A stretch of 64,000 nucleotides of DNA from Cavia porcellus (GCF_034190915.1 NW_026947506.1:38253748-38317747); one strand, 5' to 3'; shown: positions 1-10,280, counted from the first letter of the stretch. Numbers and translations are program-made. The notes: generated from the letters alone by a model not told the origin.

Positions 1-564
1 CTATAAAAAAGGATGACCTTGAGGCCTATATAGGTAAATTGAGGTGACTTGAGAATATCCTCATTAGTGAGGATAAACAAGACTCACATGAGAAAATATT
101 GTCTCTCAAGTGTAAAAAATAATAAAAACTGACAGAATAATGGATTCAGAATGTATAGATATTGTAAAAGTGAAAGGGAAGGAAAGTGCTCTAAAGGGTA
201 TAACTATTATTGTGTGTAAGATAGATGATCATATTACTGAATTTCTGTTGGAACATTGAACAGAAGGGATTGCATTGTCAATGTATGAGGGTCTAGCCAC
301 TTTTTATGCTTTAAATTTGTGACTTTGGCAGCTATTTTTAAGATGACAATGGGTAATGTGTCAACAAATGATTTTATGCTTGTAATTTTATTTGAATTCT
401 GTATTGTTCAATCTTCTTTTCTCTATTTTTTAAAATTTTTTCTTTCATTGAAAATAAAGACAACAATATACAATATAACAATCTTAGTTAAATTTCTTTT
501 ATTCTGTCTTGAAAACCTACATTGCTATTGTTTTAGGTTTGTTGTTGTTTATCTCCTTTGCTGT
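1..564. other. AT-rich intergenic sequence, unrecognised
   Basis: I see no gene, exon or clear repeat family here. The open frames are short, hydrophobic and AT-driven. It may be old LINE 3' UTR debris, but I cannot show that. Confidence 0.4.
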
Positions 565-652
565 TATCTTTTCTTTCTGTGGGAATCAAACTCACAAACA
601 CATCCTTGCAAGGCAGGCACTTATGCCACTGAGCTAAATCCCCACCCACTCT
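565..652 (-). mobile_element. tRNA-derived (ID-like) SINE
   Basis: Read on the minus strand this is a tRNA-like pol III unit. The A-box-like TTTAGCTCAGTGG lies near 624-638, followed by TGCCTGCCTTGCAAGG and then the B-box-like GTTTGATTCCC at about 581-591. The same family occurs at 7749-7853. No clear target duplication is visible. Confidence 0.75.
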
Positions 653-689
653 CTTTGGCTTTTTGTTTTACTTTTAACTTCTTTTTTTC

Positions 690-765
690 TTTAAAATAAA
701 AAAATATTGTGCATACATATGAGTATGGTCTCAAGCTGCATCCCTTTATTTATAAATATCTTTTT
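690..765 (-). mobile_element. LINE-1 3'-end fragment
   Basis: The block with GAGTATGGTCTCAAGCTGC and a run ending TTTATAAATATC matches the ORF2/3' UTR border of the minus-strand LINE-1 remnant near 56525-56580. It abuts the A/T-rich 3' end of the next element. Confidence 0.4.
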
Positions 766-2231
766 TTTACTTTTTAAATTTTACTTAAGGATAAAAAGAA
801 AAAAATCAGAAAAGGGTACAAGTTATACAGATTTACAGAAAAAAATAAACAGTAGGAAATCACTAGTTAATGGATTACATATTGTCATCTTAGAAATAGT
901 TGTTCAAGTTACAAAATTAAAGCTTATAAAGTGGACATTCCAACAGTGAGACTGCAAACATTTCTATTCAATGATCGAAAAAAACTCAGTAATATCATTA
1001 TCTATCTTATACACTTAAATATAAATGCAGTTATGTAGTTTAGAGCACTTTCATTTCCTCTCTTTTGTACAATGACAATTACACATTTTGGGTTTTGTTG
1101 CTCCCACAGTTCTTATTATTTTTTTGGAAGAGAGGAAAACCAAATGTGACATAACAGAACAGCGTCAGTCAAATCATAAGGGTGGACATAATAGATAATG
1201 TAAAAGCATAATACAAGGTGATCAACAATGGTTACCATAATGCCTCCCGCTATCTGTAATAGAATTGCCTATATCCTGAATTATAATAAAATTGAACAAA
1301 GCAGTAAAGAAAGAAACCAACAAAACCAAAACATTGGAGACAGTACAGGTCTTCAAAAGTAGATAACACCAGTAGTAGGAAAAAAGTAGTATGACACCAG
1401 AATGAGCATCATAATGAATCCCAGTATCTTCACAGCTGTTGCCTAAACTTTCAACCTGGTACTATCAAACAAAACAGAATAGAGGAACATCAGTCAAAAC
1501 AAGATGGTGAAAGCAATACAGGGATTCAAATCTAGATAATGGAAGTCAAAGTGGGTTACTATAATATATTGTGCTATTTTTTATTTTTCCCTTAATTAAA
1601 AGGATAAAAATAAAAAAGTAAATAATAAAATGGAGATTGAGATAAAAGGGGGCATAACAGCAAAACAGCGCAGATCAATACATAGCCATTTAAGCAAAAT
1701 AGTGTTTCACCACAAGATAATCCCAACATAAAAGTAGTTATCATATTGTCTCTTTCCTTGAAATCTTTGAGTATAACTTCGTATACTGTAGCATCAAATA
1801 TATCAAAACAATGTGAAACCATTTAAGAGAATGACAGTATTACAGGGTATTTAGAATCAGCTAACAGAAAATGAACAATGGTTTCTGTACAAACTCCTTG
1901 TCTATAAAAGTTTTTGTTTATACTATCACATATAATAAAATCCAATAAGATACAACCTGTTTAGACTAATGGAGACAGAAGAACAAAAGCTTGATGAGAC
2001 TTCAAAAGAAGATGATACTAAATCAGTATTACCTATTATGATGTCATTTTCTCCAAAATAGCTATTCCTATCATGCAATCTTTTCTGCCTCATTTCTGTT
2101 GAGCTCTTTTTCTGTCATTAGTTGTCAGTTTGTCTTCTTCATTTTGTTTTCTGCTCCATTCATTGTGGCCTCTCTGCCGCTATTTCTGGATTCTTCGTAT
2201 TTTTCCTTTTTAGAATATCCTGCAGTATTCT

Positions 2232-2519
2232 CTATAGAGTTGAATTGGTGGTTGCATATTCCCTTAGTTCCTCTTTATCTTGGAAGCACCTTGTTTTTCC
2301 ATCAATTTCCTGGGATAGTTGTGCAGGATATATCAATCTTGGCTGGAGGTTATTATCTTTCAAAGCTTGCATTATTTCCCCCCATGCTCTTTGTGATTTG
2401 ATGGTTTGTGCCGAGAAGTCTGCTATCATTCTGATGGGTGTTCCTTTGTAAGTGATCTGTTTCTTGTCTCGGACGGCTTTAAATATTCTGTTCTTGTGTT
2501 GGATTTCTGGAATTTTCAT
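2232..2519 (-). pseudogene. LINE ORF1 C-terminal domain fragment
   Basis: The 95-residue frame contains the conserved ORF1p blocks ITYKGTPIRMIADFSAQT and LIYPAQLSQEIDGKTRCF, which belong to the C-terminal RNA-binding domain. It is the same domain kept in every unit of the tandem array. It is a remnant of a decayed element, not a host gene. Confidence 0.8.
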
Positions 2520-2775
2520 TATTATATGCCTGGGTGTAGCTCTGTTTGGGTTGTAGGTGGCTGGGTTCCTGTATGTTTCATATAACTGAGTATCTTTGAC
2601 TTTTGCTAAATTAGGAAAATTCTCCTGGATTATTTCTGTGAGTAGCTTTTGCAGTTCATTTGTTTGTGTCCCTACTTGCTCTTTTGTGTTCTTAATTCTT
2701 CAGTTATAGATCCTCTTATCATCTTTTATTCTTTGTATTATTGCTGTTTGTTTCTTTGTTATTTTAAGAAGTTTT

Positions 2776-3174
2776 TCATTCATGCTCCCTTATTATAAAT
2801 CTGCCCTCCAGTTCAGATAATCTGTCCTTAGTTTCTTTCAAGCTGTTATGCCAGTTTTTGATAGAGTTTTTAGTTTCCTGGTAATCTCTTTGAACCTGCT
2901 TCACATATTCTATGCTTTCTCTATTTTCTCCATCAAACAATTCTCCCCTCTTTTTCTGTTCTTCCATTCTACCATCTGCTTTTTCTTGGGTGGTGCTTAG
3001 CATTTCTATAACTATTCTGCTTATGTCTAGCTTCAGGTCATTAATAACTACATTCCTGAACTCGTCTATGAGGCTCTGGCGATAGCACTTTATATCTATT
3101 GGTGCTGTGTCTGCTATTGCCTCTTTCTCAAGATTGGGGGCTGAGGAGCCTTTCTTGTTGCTCCCTCTTCCCAT
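2776..3174 (-). pseudogene. LINE ORF1 N-terminal and coiled-coil fragment
   Basis: This 132-residue frame starts with MGRGSNKKGSS and runs into a charged, heptad-like stretch (QRDYQETKNSIKNWHNSLKE) typical of the ORF1p coiled coil. ORF1p is the RNA-binding chaperone of LINE-1 and HAL1. The frame is lost near 2776, and the C-terminal part resumes in another open stretch at 2519-2232. Confidence 0.75.
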
Positions 3175-3760
3175 ATTCTTTGTTCCTTATATATGCAATG
3201 TATATATGTATATAGGAGGCCCAGCTTCCTTCCCTGTTTGATTGAATTGTGCCAGCTAGGTGTTCCCGCCCACCGCAGGGCATCAGGAAGTTGCAACCGG
3301 GCAGCCTATGCATGGCCCGCCCCTCCAGGTCAACCTACCTTTAGGCTGGGTTGTGCTAGCCTACTGGGTCTCAGCCAGCAGTGTTACATATGCTCGGCAC
3401 TGCTCACCAATCCCCCTTGAGAGGGGGATACGTGACTGAAGTCACTACAGCGCTCTGTTACCACAAGTCTGCCCTGTCCCAGAATGTCCTCTTTTGCAAT
3501 CTCCTAGACCGTGGAAGAGTCCCAGTTTCTCTCACTCACCACAGGTTGATGCACAGCTCCCCACATCCTGCTTTCAACTCCATTTAAGGATTCCCATTCT
3601 CAGAGCTTTCGCGCATTTCTATCCCTGCCAAGCTGATGCAGACGCAGCACTGGTGGCGGGAAACCCAAATCACGGCTCCAAATGGCACGGGCTCCAGCTT
3701 CCACACTGAGGCTTTTCTGTTCCTGTTATAGCACCAGGATTGCATTCCCAGTTGGTTTCT

Positions 3761-4422
3761 CAGATGTGGCTATTCTGTTTGCAGACAAGGAAAACTTCAA
3801 GCCAATAATGATCAGAAGAGTTAAAGAAGGTTGCGACATACTGGTTAGGGGAAAACTTCAAGAGGAAGAGATAACTATCTTAAATATATATGCACCAAAT
3901 TCCAGAGCACCCAGTTATATAAAACAAGTATAAATAGAAATGAAAAATCAAATTATCCATAACACAATTGTAACAGGAGACTTAACGCACCCTTGAAACC
4001 AAGGGACAGATCAACCAGAAAGAAAATCAGCAAAGAAATAACAGGACAGAATCACACATGTGAACAAATGGACTTGAGAGACACATACAGAGTATTACAC
4101 CAAACAACAACAGAATACACATTCTTCTCAGCAATACATGCATCATTCTCCAAAACAGACCATATATTAACTCAGACAACATATTTAATTAAATGCAATA
4201 CAGTTGAAATTATCCATTGCATATTATCAGATCATAGCACTCTGAAATTAGAAATTGATGATAAAAGATACTGCAAAAATCCCACAAACACATGGAAACT
4301 GAATAACACACTCTTGAGTAATCAGTGGGCCACAGAGGAAATTAAAGAAGAAATTAAACAATGCCTACAAAGAACTGCAAACACAAATACAACTTACTGT
4401 AATCTATGAGATGAAATGAAGC
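3761..4422 (+). repeat. Left arm of inverted duplication: LINE-1 ORF2 endonuclease region
   Basis: The + strand reads the N-terminal, AP-endonuclease-like region of LINE-1 ORF2 (DVAILFADKENFKPIMIRR, then LDI-like blocks ending KLNNTLLSNQWATEE). Stops and a frame change break it near 3930-3993. The minus strand of 4612-5261 carries the same sequence with the same stop after the residues SYIKQV. The arm starts abruptly next to the GC-rich 5' UTR of the half-LINE. Confidence 0.8.
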
Positions 4423-4611
4423 ATCTTTTATTAGTTGCTATTGCATTGATTTCTGCTCTGATTTTTATAATTTCCCCTCTTCTTTTGGCTTTGGGCTTGG
4501 CTTGCTCTTCTTTTTCTTGATATTTGACGTGTAACATCAGGTTATTTATCTGTATTCATTCCGTTTTCTTGATGTGGGAACTCAGTGCAATACATTTTCC
4601 TCTGAGGACAG
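4423..4611 (-). mobile_element. Spacer of the inverted duplication: LINE-1 ORF2 continuing
   Basis: On the minus strand this continues ORF2 from the right arm (KYQEKEEQAKPKAKRRGEI, then EINAIA). The right arm and spacer therefore belong to one minus-strand LINE-1 fragment, and the left arm is the extra, inverted copy. Confidence 0.65.
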
Positions 4612-5261
4612 CTTTCATTGCATCTCATAGATTCCAGTAAGTTGTATTTGTGTTTTCACTTGTTTGTAGGCATTGTTTAATTTCTTCTGTGACCCACTGA
4701 TTATTCAAGATTGTGTTATTCAGTTTCCATGTGTTTGTGGGATTTTTGCAGTATCTTTTATCATCAATTTCTAATTTCAGAGTGCTATGATCTGATAATA
4801 TGCAATGGATAATTTCAACTGTATTGCATTTAATTAAATATGTTGTCTGAGTTAATATATGGTCTGTTTTGGAGAATGATGCATGTATTGCTGAGAAGAA
4901 TGTGTATTCTGTTGTTGTTTGGTGTAATACTCTGTATGTGTCTCTCAAGTCCATTTGTTCACATGTGTGATTCTGTCCTGTTATTTCTTTGCTGATTTTC
5001 TTTCTGGTTGATCTGTCCCTTGGTTTCAAGGGTGCGTTAAGTCTCCTGTTACAATTGTGATATGGATAATTTGATTTTTCATTTCTATTTATACTTGTTT
5101 TATATAACTGGGTGCTCTGGAATTTGGTGCATATATATTTAAGATAGTTATCTCTTCCTCTTGAAGTTTTCCCCTAACCAGTATGTCGCGACCTTCTTTA
5201 TCTCTTCTGATCATTATTGGCTTGAAGTTTTCCTTGTCTGCAAACAGAATAGCCACATCTG
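4612..5261 (-). repeat. Right arm of inverted duplication: LINE-1 ORF2 endonuclease region
   Basis: This is nearly the reverse complement of 3761-4422. It encodes the same ORF2 stretch with the same stop after SYIKQV and the same frame break before MKPRDRS. One difference is a loss of a few codons near the TEEIKQCLQ block relative to the left arm. Confidence 0.8.
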
Positions 5262-5475
5262 CTTTTTTTGGGTTCCTGTGGCATGAAGTATTGTTTTCCA
5301 TCTGTTGACTTTCAGTTTGCTAGTATCGTTTTTGTTTAGATGGGTTTCTTGTAGACAGCATATGGTTGGATGTTGTTTCTTGATCTATTCTGCCACTCTG
5401 TTTCTTTTAATTGGTGCATTGAGACTGTTCACATTAATTGTTATAACTGTTATATGTTGGTTTATTTTTTTTTAA
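5262..5475 (-). mobile_element. LINE-1 ORF2 N-terminus
   Basis: The minus strand reads the start of ORF2, including VNSLNAPIKRNRVAE near 5440-5395 and a QETTSNHMLST block. It ends at a T-run at 5465-5476 on the + strand. That run could be an internal A-stretch of this element or the poly(A) tail of the neighbouring zinc-finger retrocopy. Confidence 0.7.
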
Positions 5476-5479
5476 TGGT

Positions 5480-5997
5480 GGATGTTCGGTATATTTAGTT
5501 AAAAAATACCAGTGAAGCAAATTAAGACATTGCAATGTAAGTATGGAAATATTTAGGTCAAAATATAAAACCTTATAGAAATGACAGAATTGAACAAAAA
5601 TATGCAACATGTACATACCATAATATGCTGCTGATATACAAGCAAGAATTGATCATTTCATATGAAAAACAAAATTCACTAATCTGCAAGTTGTGTGAAA
5701 ACAATTCAAGTTTTTAAAAATCTCATGTTCACAAGTCTTTGAAAATACATATCAAGATGAAGTATACCATCAAATTAAAATTATACTTTGGTATACAAGT
5801 TTCCACTATATGTAACATCTCCACAGGATTTTCAAAATAACTTAAATATACACTTTCTTTCCTCTAACTCTTGTAGATTTGACAGAAAATACATATAATC
5901 ATGTATTTGGCAATGTGTGTACTGAAATCTCTTCCGCATTGCTTAAGGAGGTAAGGCTTCCTCCCAAGGACTTTCTCAATATCTATACAAGGAAGAA
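5480..5997 (-). other. Probable 3' UTR of the zinc-finger pseudogene
   Basis: AT-rich sequence with no recognisable fingers lies between the last finger and the LINE-1 fragment. A poly(A) tail at 5465-5476 is possible, but I see no well-placed AATAAA. Confidence 0.35.
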
Positions 5998-6622
5998 TTA
6001 ATAAATCCAATTCTGCATTGCTTGCATTAATTCAGTTTTTACATTGTAGTTTCTTTCATGTATTTGACAAAAATTATGTGTGCTAAAAGCTTTTCTAAAC
6101 TGCTTATGTGTATAGTTCTTCTCCAGTGTTTGTGCTTTAATGCCTTTAACAATGATTGTGTCTGTTGAAAGCTTTCCCAAATTGAATACATATATGTTTT
6201 TCTCTGCAGTGTAATATTTTCCATGTGTTTGGCACTGATGATCACATCTAAAGATGGCCACATTGCTTACATGTTTAGGCTTTCTGCCCTGTGTGAATTC
6301 TTTCATTTATTTTACACCTGCTGTAACTGCTGAAGTCTTTTCCACATTGTTTACATAATAGTGTTTCTCTCCAGTGTGAGTTCTTTCATGTACTTGACAG
6401 TTACTGTTTCTGATGAAATCTTGCCCACATTGAGTACATGCATATTGTGGGTTTCTCTTCCATGTGAATTCCTTCAGGTCTTCAAAAAGTACTGTGTACA
6501 CTGAATGTTTTATGACACTGTTTACATATAGAAGGTTTCTCACCAATGTGATTTAGCTCATGAATTCAATAAAGACTTTCTGGTGAAACTTTTGCCACAC
6601 TGTTCACACACATATGCTTTTC
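5998..6622 (-). pseudogene. Zinc-finger array, 3' part beyond the ERV
   Basis: Finger units continue on the minus strand straight after the retrovirus. The first reads AYVCEQCGKSFTRKS, then more degenerate units (YACTQCGQDFIRNSNCQVHE) and poorly preserved ones to about 6000. Several lack a cysteine or histidine or carry stops. Removing the ERV and one target-site copy would join this to the linker at 10281. Confidence 0.75.
6617..6622. repeat. ERV target-site duplication, left copy
   Basis: CTTTTC directly precedes the left LTR and matches 10275-10280. A 6-bp duplication is typical of class II (ERVK/betaretroviral) integration. Confidence 0.85.
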
Positions 6623-7007
6623 TGTAGGGAGTGGCTCAGAATGGTTGCTGCTGCCCTGCCCCTCTCACCTTAGGGCATTTTGTGTGTCAGTCTACATTTC
6701 CCACGATCCTCCCCTTGCCTACAGTGCGCATGACATGAGGAACTTCCCGCTTCAGCCTACATCTCCCATAATCCTCTCCTGCTTATGTCATATATCCAGA
6801 TGTGACAATGACCTATCAGGTAACACTCCTTGCCCTCTTCCTGCCCCATTGGCCCTCCTCCACCCTATATAAGTTGTAGCCATTTTAAGAATAAACGATT
6901 CTTGAATGGAATCCCGCCTGGTCTATGTCTCTCTTTTCTCTTGCCCAGCCATCCATCTCCGTCCCCTCTCTAGGCCAGGCCCACGGGCTGATCCACGGGA
7001 CGGATCA
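6623..7007 (+). repeat. ERV 5' LTR
   Basis: The LTR is about 385 bp, begins TGTAGGGAG and ends GGATCA. It holds a TATA box (TATATAAG, 6866-6873) and a polyadenylation signal (AATAAA, 6890-6895). By hand alignment it differs from the 3' LTR at roughly 45 positions (about 12%), so the insertion is old. Confidence 0.9.
6866..6873 (+). promoter_or_regulatory. LTR TATA box
   Basis: TATATAAG lies about 17 bp upstream of the AATAAA in the 5' LTR. The 3' LTR has the same motif at 10133-10140. It is probably a dead promoter in this old element. Confidence 0.6.
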
Positions 7008-7009
7008 AG

Positions 7010-7027
7010 TGGAGCCTGATGTGGAGC
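7010..7027 (+). promoter_or_regulatory. ERV primer-binding site, lysine tRNA type
   Basis: TGGAGCCTGATGTGGAGC starts two bases after the 5' LTR. It resembles the tRNA-Lys (1,2) binding site of type D and other betaretroviruses, with about five transition- or transversion-like differences over 18 positions. This agrees with the 6-bp target duplication. Confidence 0.6.
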
Positions 7028-7644
7028 TGGCAGACCTGGCATGAGGGATAACGATGTGGGACTGTTCATGGGGGTAAAGCCCCGGCCGCCGTGACTGTTT
7101 TGGGACTTCATTCCTGTGATCCGTGTGGATGGCCACCTTACATCTCACCTGAATCATGGTAGGTGAATGGGATTAGGATGGGGCAACACTTAGTGAGCAC
7201 GAGTTTTTCGTGAATGTCCTCAGGGAGGCACTCAAGATTAGAGGGATTAAGGTTAAGACAAAAGATTTGTTATAGTACTTTGTTTATACATTCAGTGTGT
7301 CCATGGTTTCCCCTAGAGGGCGCCATTGATTCAAACAGGTGGAAAAGAGTAGGAGATGCTCTTAAACACTATTATGAGGTTTTTGGCCCAAAAAAGATTC
7401 TGGTAACCGCCTTTTCATATTGGATTTCAATCTCTGAGCTGATGGCACAATGTCACACAGATTCCCATGTCGCGATGATGCTTGCCCAGGGTGAGGTTGC
7501 ATTAGCTGCTTCCCGCAATTATATTCCACCACCACCTGGCTTATCTAAGGCCCCCAGCCTTCCCGCCTCTGTGGTCCTTGATATCCCAGAGCCTTTTCAA
7601 GATGGTGATGTGCCACTACTCCCTTTGTCTGGAGGCCATGAGGG

Positions 7645-7722
7645 TACTCAAAATGGTGTGCACTGCCCCAGTACTCAAAATGGCATGCACTGCCCTGATA
7701 CTCAAAATGGCACTGCCTCCAT
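7645..7722 (+). repeat. 27-bp tandem repeat in ERV gag
   Basis: TACTCAAAATGG recurs at 7645, 7672 and 7699. The first two units are 27 bp and the last is shortened. In frame it encodes TQNG(V/M)HCP repeats. Confidence 0.8.
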
Positions 7723-7748
7723 ACTGACTGGGGGTGAAAAAAATAATT

Positions 7749-7853
7749 GGGGCTGGAGGTTTAGCTAAGCGGCATAAGTGCCTGCCTTGCAAGCAGGCAG
7801 TTCTGAGTTTGATCCCTGGTACCAATAAAAACAAAAAAAGACAAAAAAAAAAA
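7749..7853 (+). mobile_element. ID-like SINE inside the ERV
   Basis: The A-box-like TTTAGCTAAGCGG, the TGCCTGCCTTGCAAGCAGG core, the B-box-like GTTTGATCCC and an A-rich tail (to 7853) are all present. It interrupts gag, so it inserted after the retrovirus. Confidence 0.85.
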
Positions 7854-7899
7854 TGGTGCCGCCACACTCCCTCCTCCATACCGCCCTATCAACCCTGAA

Positions 7900-9690
7900 A
7901 ATGGGAGCTTATCTGCTGGAATGACCAAGAGACGGTTTGGACTTGGATAGGATCAGGAAGTCCATGCTTTGTGACCACACCCTGTTGATTCTTTCTGGGG
8001 CTCCAATGTCCCAGACAAAGTCAATTCTAACTTTGTCCCACAGCAACAGGGGGGAGATCCTATTATAATTCCCCAGGAGAATATTTTTTGTGCTCATTGG
8101 GGCTGCAAAACCGTTGCAACAGGATGGTAAATGGCCTTCCCCAATAAACACCTTAAACTGACATGGGGGCTCCCGGGGTGCAGCGTAGATGACTACCCAC
8201 TGGCCAATCAAAGACCCTTTCAGGTTCTAAACATCACTGTTACCACTCCTGAAGACCCTGGCTGGCTGACATGATGCACCTGGGGACTTCAAGTTTATGA
8301 GTCAGACAAAGACAGGGGAAATCTTATTCTCATAAAAAAAGGTTCCCCTGCAGATTTCATCCACACCCATAGGCCCAAATCCTGCTCTAAAGCCAAAATA
8401 TAATCCAAATCCAAAATACAATCAGTCTAATACAGATCCTGTTACTGTTGTTCAAAAAACCACAGTAAGTCACCCAACCATAAGTGTTTCTCAAGCCGCC
8501 CCACACCAGGCAGATCACATACCTGCCCCTCAATATTCACATTCTAACCTATTCAGTTTGATTAAAGGGGCATACATGACTTTAAATCATACCCAACCTG
8601 ATCTCACCCAATCCTGTTGGTAATGCTTGGCTGCTCCTCCCCCATATTATGAAGGAAAGGCCCTCAATTTAATGGTAATGCTTGGCTTAGCTCCTCCCCC
8701 ATATTATGAAGGAAAGGCCCTCAGTTCTTCTAGCTCATTTGCCTGTGACTGGGGCAATCACCACAAGCTGACTCTCCCTGATGTCTCAGGTAGAGGGACT
8801 TGTCTTGGGGACTCCAGCCATCCACCAACACTGGCAGCATGACTCTGTGCCCAGCTTCATTCAGAGTTCAAGCCAAATAACTACATCATTCCACCCCCAG
8901 GAATATCTTGGGCCTGCAATTTTGGCCTCTCACCCTGTATAGCATCTACTGTTTTTAACAAGTCTACAGACTTTTGTGTTCTTGTACAGGTTGTTCCTCC
9001 CATAACATTCCACCCAGGAGACTACTACCTCCAGGCATCACAGACTGGCTATATATATACTAGAGAACCCATGACACTCACCTTAGCTGTATTACTAAGT
9101 TTAGCAGTCACAATGGGATTAGGAACAGGGACTACAGCATCTAGCTCAATTACAGGCAGCAGTAGATCAAGATTTAAAAGAAATAGAAACATCTGTGATG
9201 GCTCTACAGGCACCCCTGATGTCTCTATCTGAGGTAGTCCTACAGAATAGAAGAGGGCTAGACCTCCTATTTATGAAGGAGGGTGGCTTATGTGCTGCCC
9301 TCAGAGAAGAGTATTGTTTTATGCCAACCACTCAGGAGTTGTCAAAGAGTCCTTGACGAAGCTAAGGGAACATCTCAAAGAGAGAGAAAAAGAGCACCTC
9401 CAAGAAACCACCTTCTCCTCCATGAGGGGGGTCACTTCCCTTACATTGTTCCCCTCTTGGAACCCCTATCCACCTTGCTGTTACTGCTTACTGTAGGATC
9501 TTGTATTTTTCAGAGGATTGTGAGGCTCATTAACAATGTTAATTACAGGATTGACAGATTTATGACAAAGCCCTTTCAGGTACATTACCACCGGTTGGAA
9601 ATGGCAGAACAACAAACTTATTGGGAAAGAACACCCACCAACGGCCCACATGATACTGTGGCCCAAATGCCCTGAGGCACTGGACAGGCA
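7900..9690 (+). pseudogene. ERV env remnant, gammaretrovirus-like
   Basis: Surface-subunit sequence runs from about 8000 to 8870. It includes a short WGLQVYES block near 8280 and a PPYYEGKAL block that occurs twice because of a 53-bp duplication. The transmembrane subunit spans about 9000-9690, with a hydrophobic fusion-peptide-like stretch (about 9078-9150) and the conserved [11 protein letters not shown] region near 9241, in the position of the immunosuppressive-like segment. Stops and frameshifts occur throughout. It cannot make a protein. Confidence 0.7.
8617..8722 (+). repeat. 53-bp direct duplication in env
   Basis: GGTAATGCTTGGCT through GGAAAGGCCCTCA appears twice, at about 8618-8668 and 8672-8722, with a 3-bp difference. 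It is local to this ERV. Confidence 0.8.
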
Positions 9691-9879
9691 GCCAGAGATG
9701 GGCAACTAGGGCACATATGTTGTGCTGTCGGCCACCTAAGACAGGCCCAGGATCAACAGCTGTCCTACAGGCCCATGATGGGTAAGGCTCTATTGGGATC
9801 ATATGAGGAGTCCTTGACCCAAGACAGGTGCTGTCCTCCCAGGGCCTGCCATATTCCTAAAATATATATATATAATGAT

Positions 9880-9890
9880 AAGGGAGGAGA
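9880..9890 (+). promoter_or_regulatory. ERV polypurine tract
   Basis: AAGGGAGGAGA lies immediately before the 3' LTR, where plus-strand synthesis is primed. A (TA)n run precedes it at about 9862-9873. Confidence 0.75.
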
Positions 9891-10274
9891 TGTAGGGAGG
9901 GGCTCAGAATGGCTGCTGCTGTCTTGCCTCTCCCACCTGAGGGCATTTTGTGTGTCAGCCTACATTTCCCATGATCCTCCTCTTGCCTACAGTGTGCATG
10001 ATGTGAGCAACTTCCGCTTCAGCCTACATCTCCCATAATCCTCTCCTGCTTACCTCATATATCAGGATGTGATGGTGACCTATCAGATAAAACTCCATGC
10101 CCTCTTCCTGCCCCATTGGCCCGCCTCCACCCTATATAAGTTGTAGCCATTTTAAGAATAAATGAGACTTGAATGGAAACCCACCTTGTCTCTGTCTATT
10201 TTTTCTCTTGCCCAGCCCTCCATCTCCATCCCCTCTCCAGGCGAGGCCCACAGACCGATTCGCGGGATGGATCA
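9891..10274 (+). repeat. ERV 3' LTR
   Basis: The LTR is 384 bp, TGTAGGGAG to GGATCA, with TATATAAG at 10133-10140 and AATAAA at 10157-10162. It is almost the same length as the 5' copy. Confidence 0.9.
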
Positions 10275-10280
10275 CTTTTC
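10275..10280. repeat. ERV target-site duplication, right copy
   Basis: CTTTTC matches 6617-6622. On the minus strand the flank reads a zinc-finger linker (HTGGK), which shows the exact insertion site. Confidence 0.85.

Larger units (their letters stand above)
770..3745 (-). mobile_element. Half-LINE (HAL1-like) element: ORF1 and 5' UTR, no ORF2
   Basis: Read from high to low coordinate, the element has a GC-rich 5' UTR (about 3745-3180), a LINE-1 ORF1 and a long AT-rich 3' UTR (about 2090-790). It ends in an A-rich tail. ORF1 has an N-terminal and coiled-coil part at 3174-2776 and a C-terminal RNA-binding part at 2519-2232. In an ordinary LINE-1, ORF2 would follow ORF1. Here the 3' UTR follows directly, which is the HAL1 (half-L1) arrangement. 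The 3' UTR carries degenerate internal repeats near 1230, 1405 and 1555. The tandem array at 13.5-47.2 kb is built from the same element type. ORF1 is broken between its halves, so the copy is not intact. The HAL1 assignment is inference from layout. Confidence 0.7.
7214..7881 (+). pseudogene. ERV gag remnant (matrix and proline-rich region)
   Basis: The frame at 7214-7768 contains a betaretrovirus-type matrix block near residues 29-75 (CPWFPLEGAID, then WKRVGDAL and VTAFSYW). The first residues are not a recognisable gag start. A 27-bp tandem repeat (7645-7722) encodes three TQNG-type repeats. A SINE then interrupts the frame, and a PPPY late-domain-like motif follows at 7870-7881. Capsid and nucleocapsid are not seen. 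Confidence 0.7.
6623..10274 (+). mobile_element. Class II (type D-like) endogenous retrovirus, pro and pol missing
   Basis: The provirus is complete at its ends: 5' LTR, lysine-type primer site, gag remnant, env remnant, polypurine tract (AAGGGAGGAGA, 9880-9890) and 3' LTR, with matching 6-bp target duplications. The gag N-terminus looks betaretroviral and env looks gammaretroviral, the combination known from type D retroviruses. Only about 2.9 kb lies between the LTRs. The DNA passes from gag (PPPY motif at 7870-7881) to env sequence by about 8000, so protease, reverse transcriptase and integrase regions are absent. A SINE sits in gag. All genes are broken. Confidence 0.85.

Noticed and set aside
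7909..8211. A 100-codon minus-strand frame inside the ERV
   Set aside because: It is antisense to env-like sequence and has no recognisable product.
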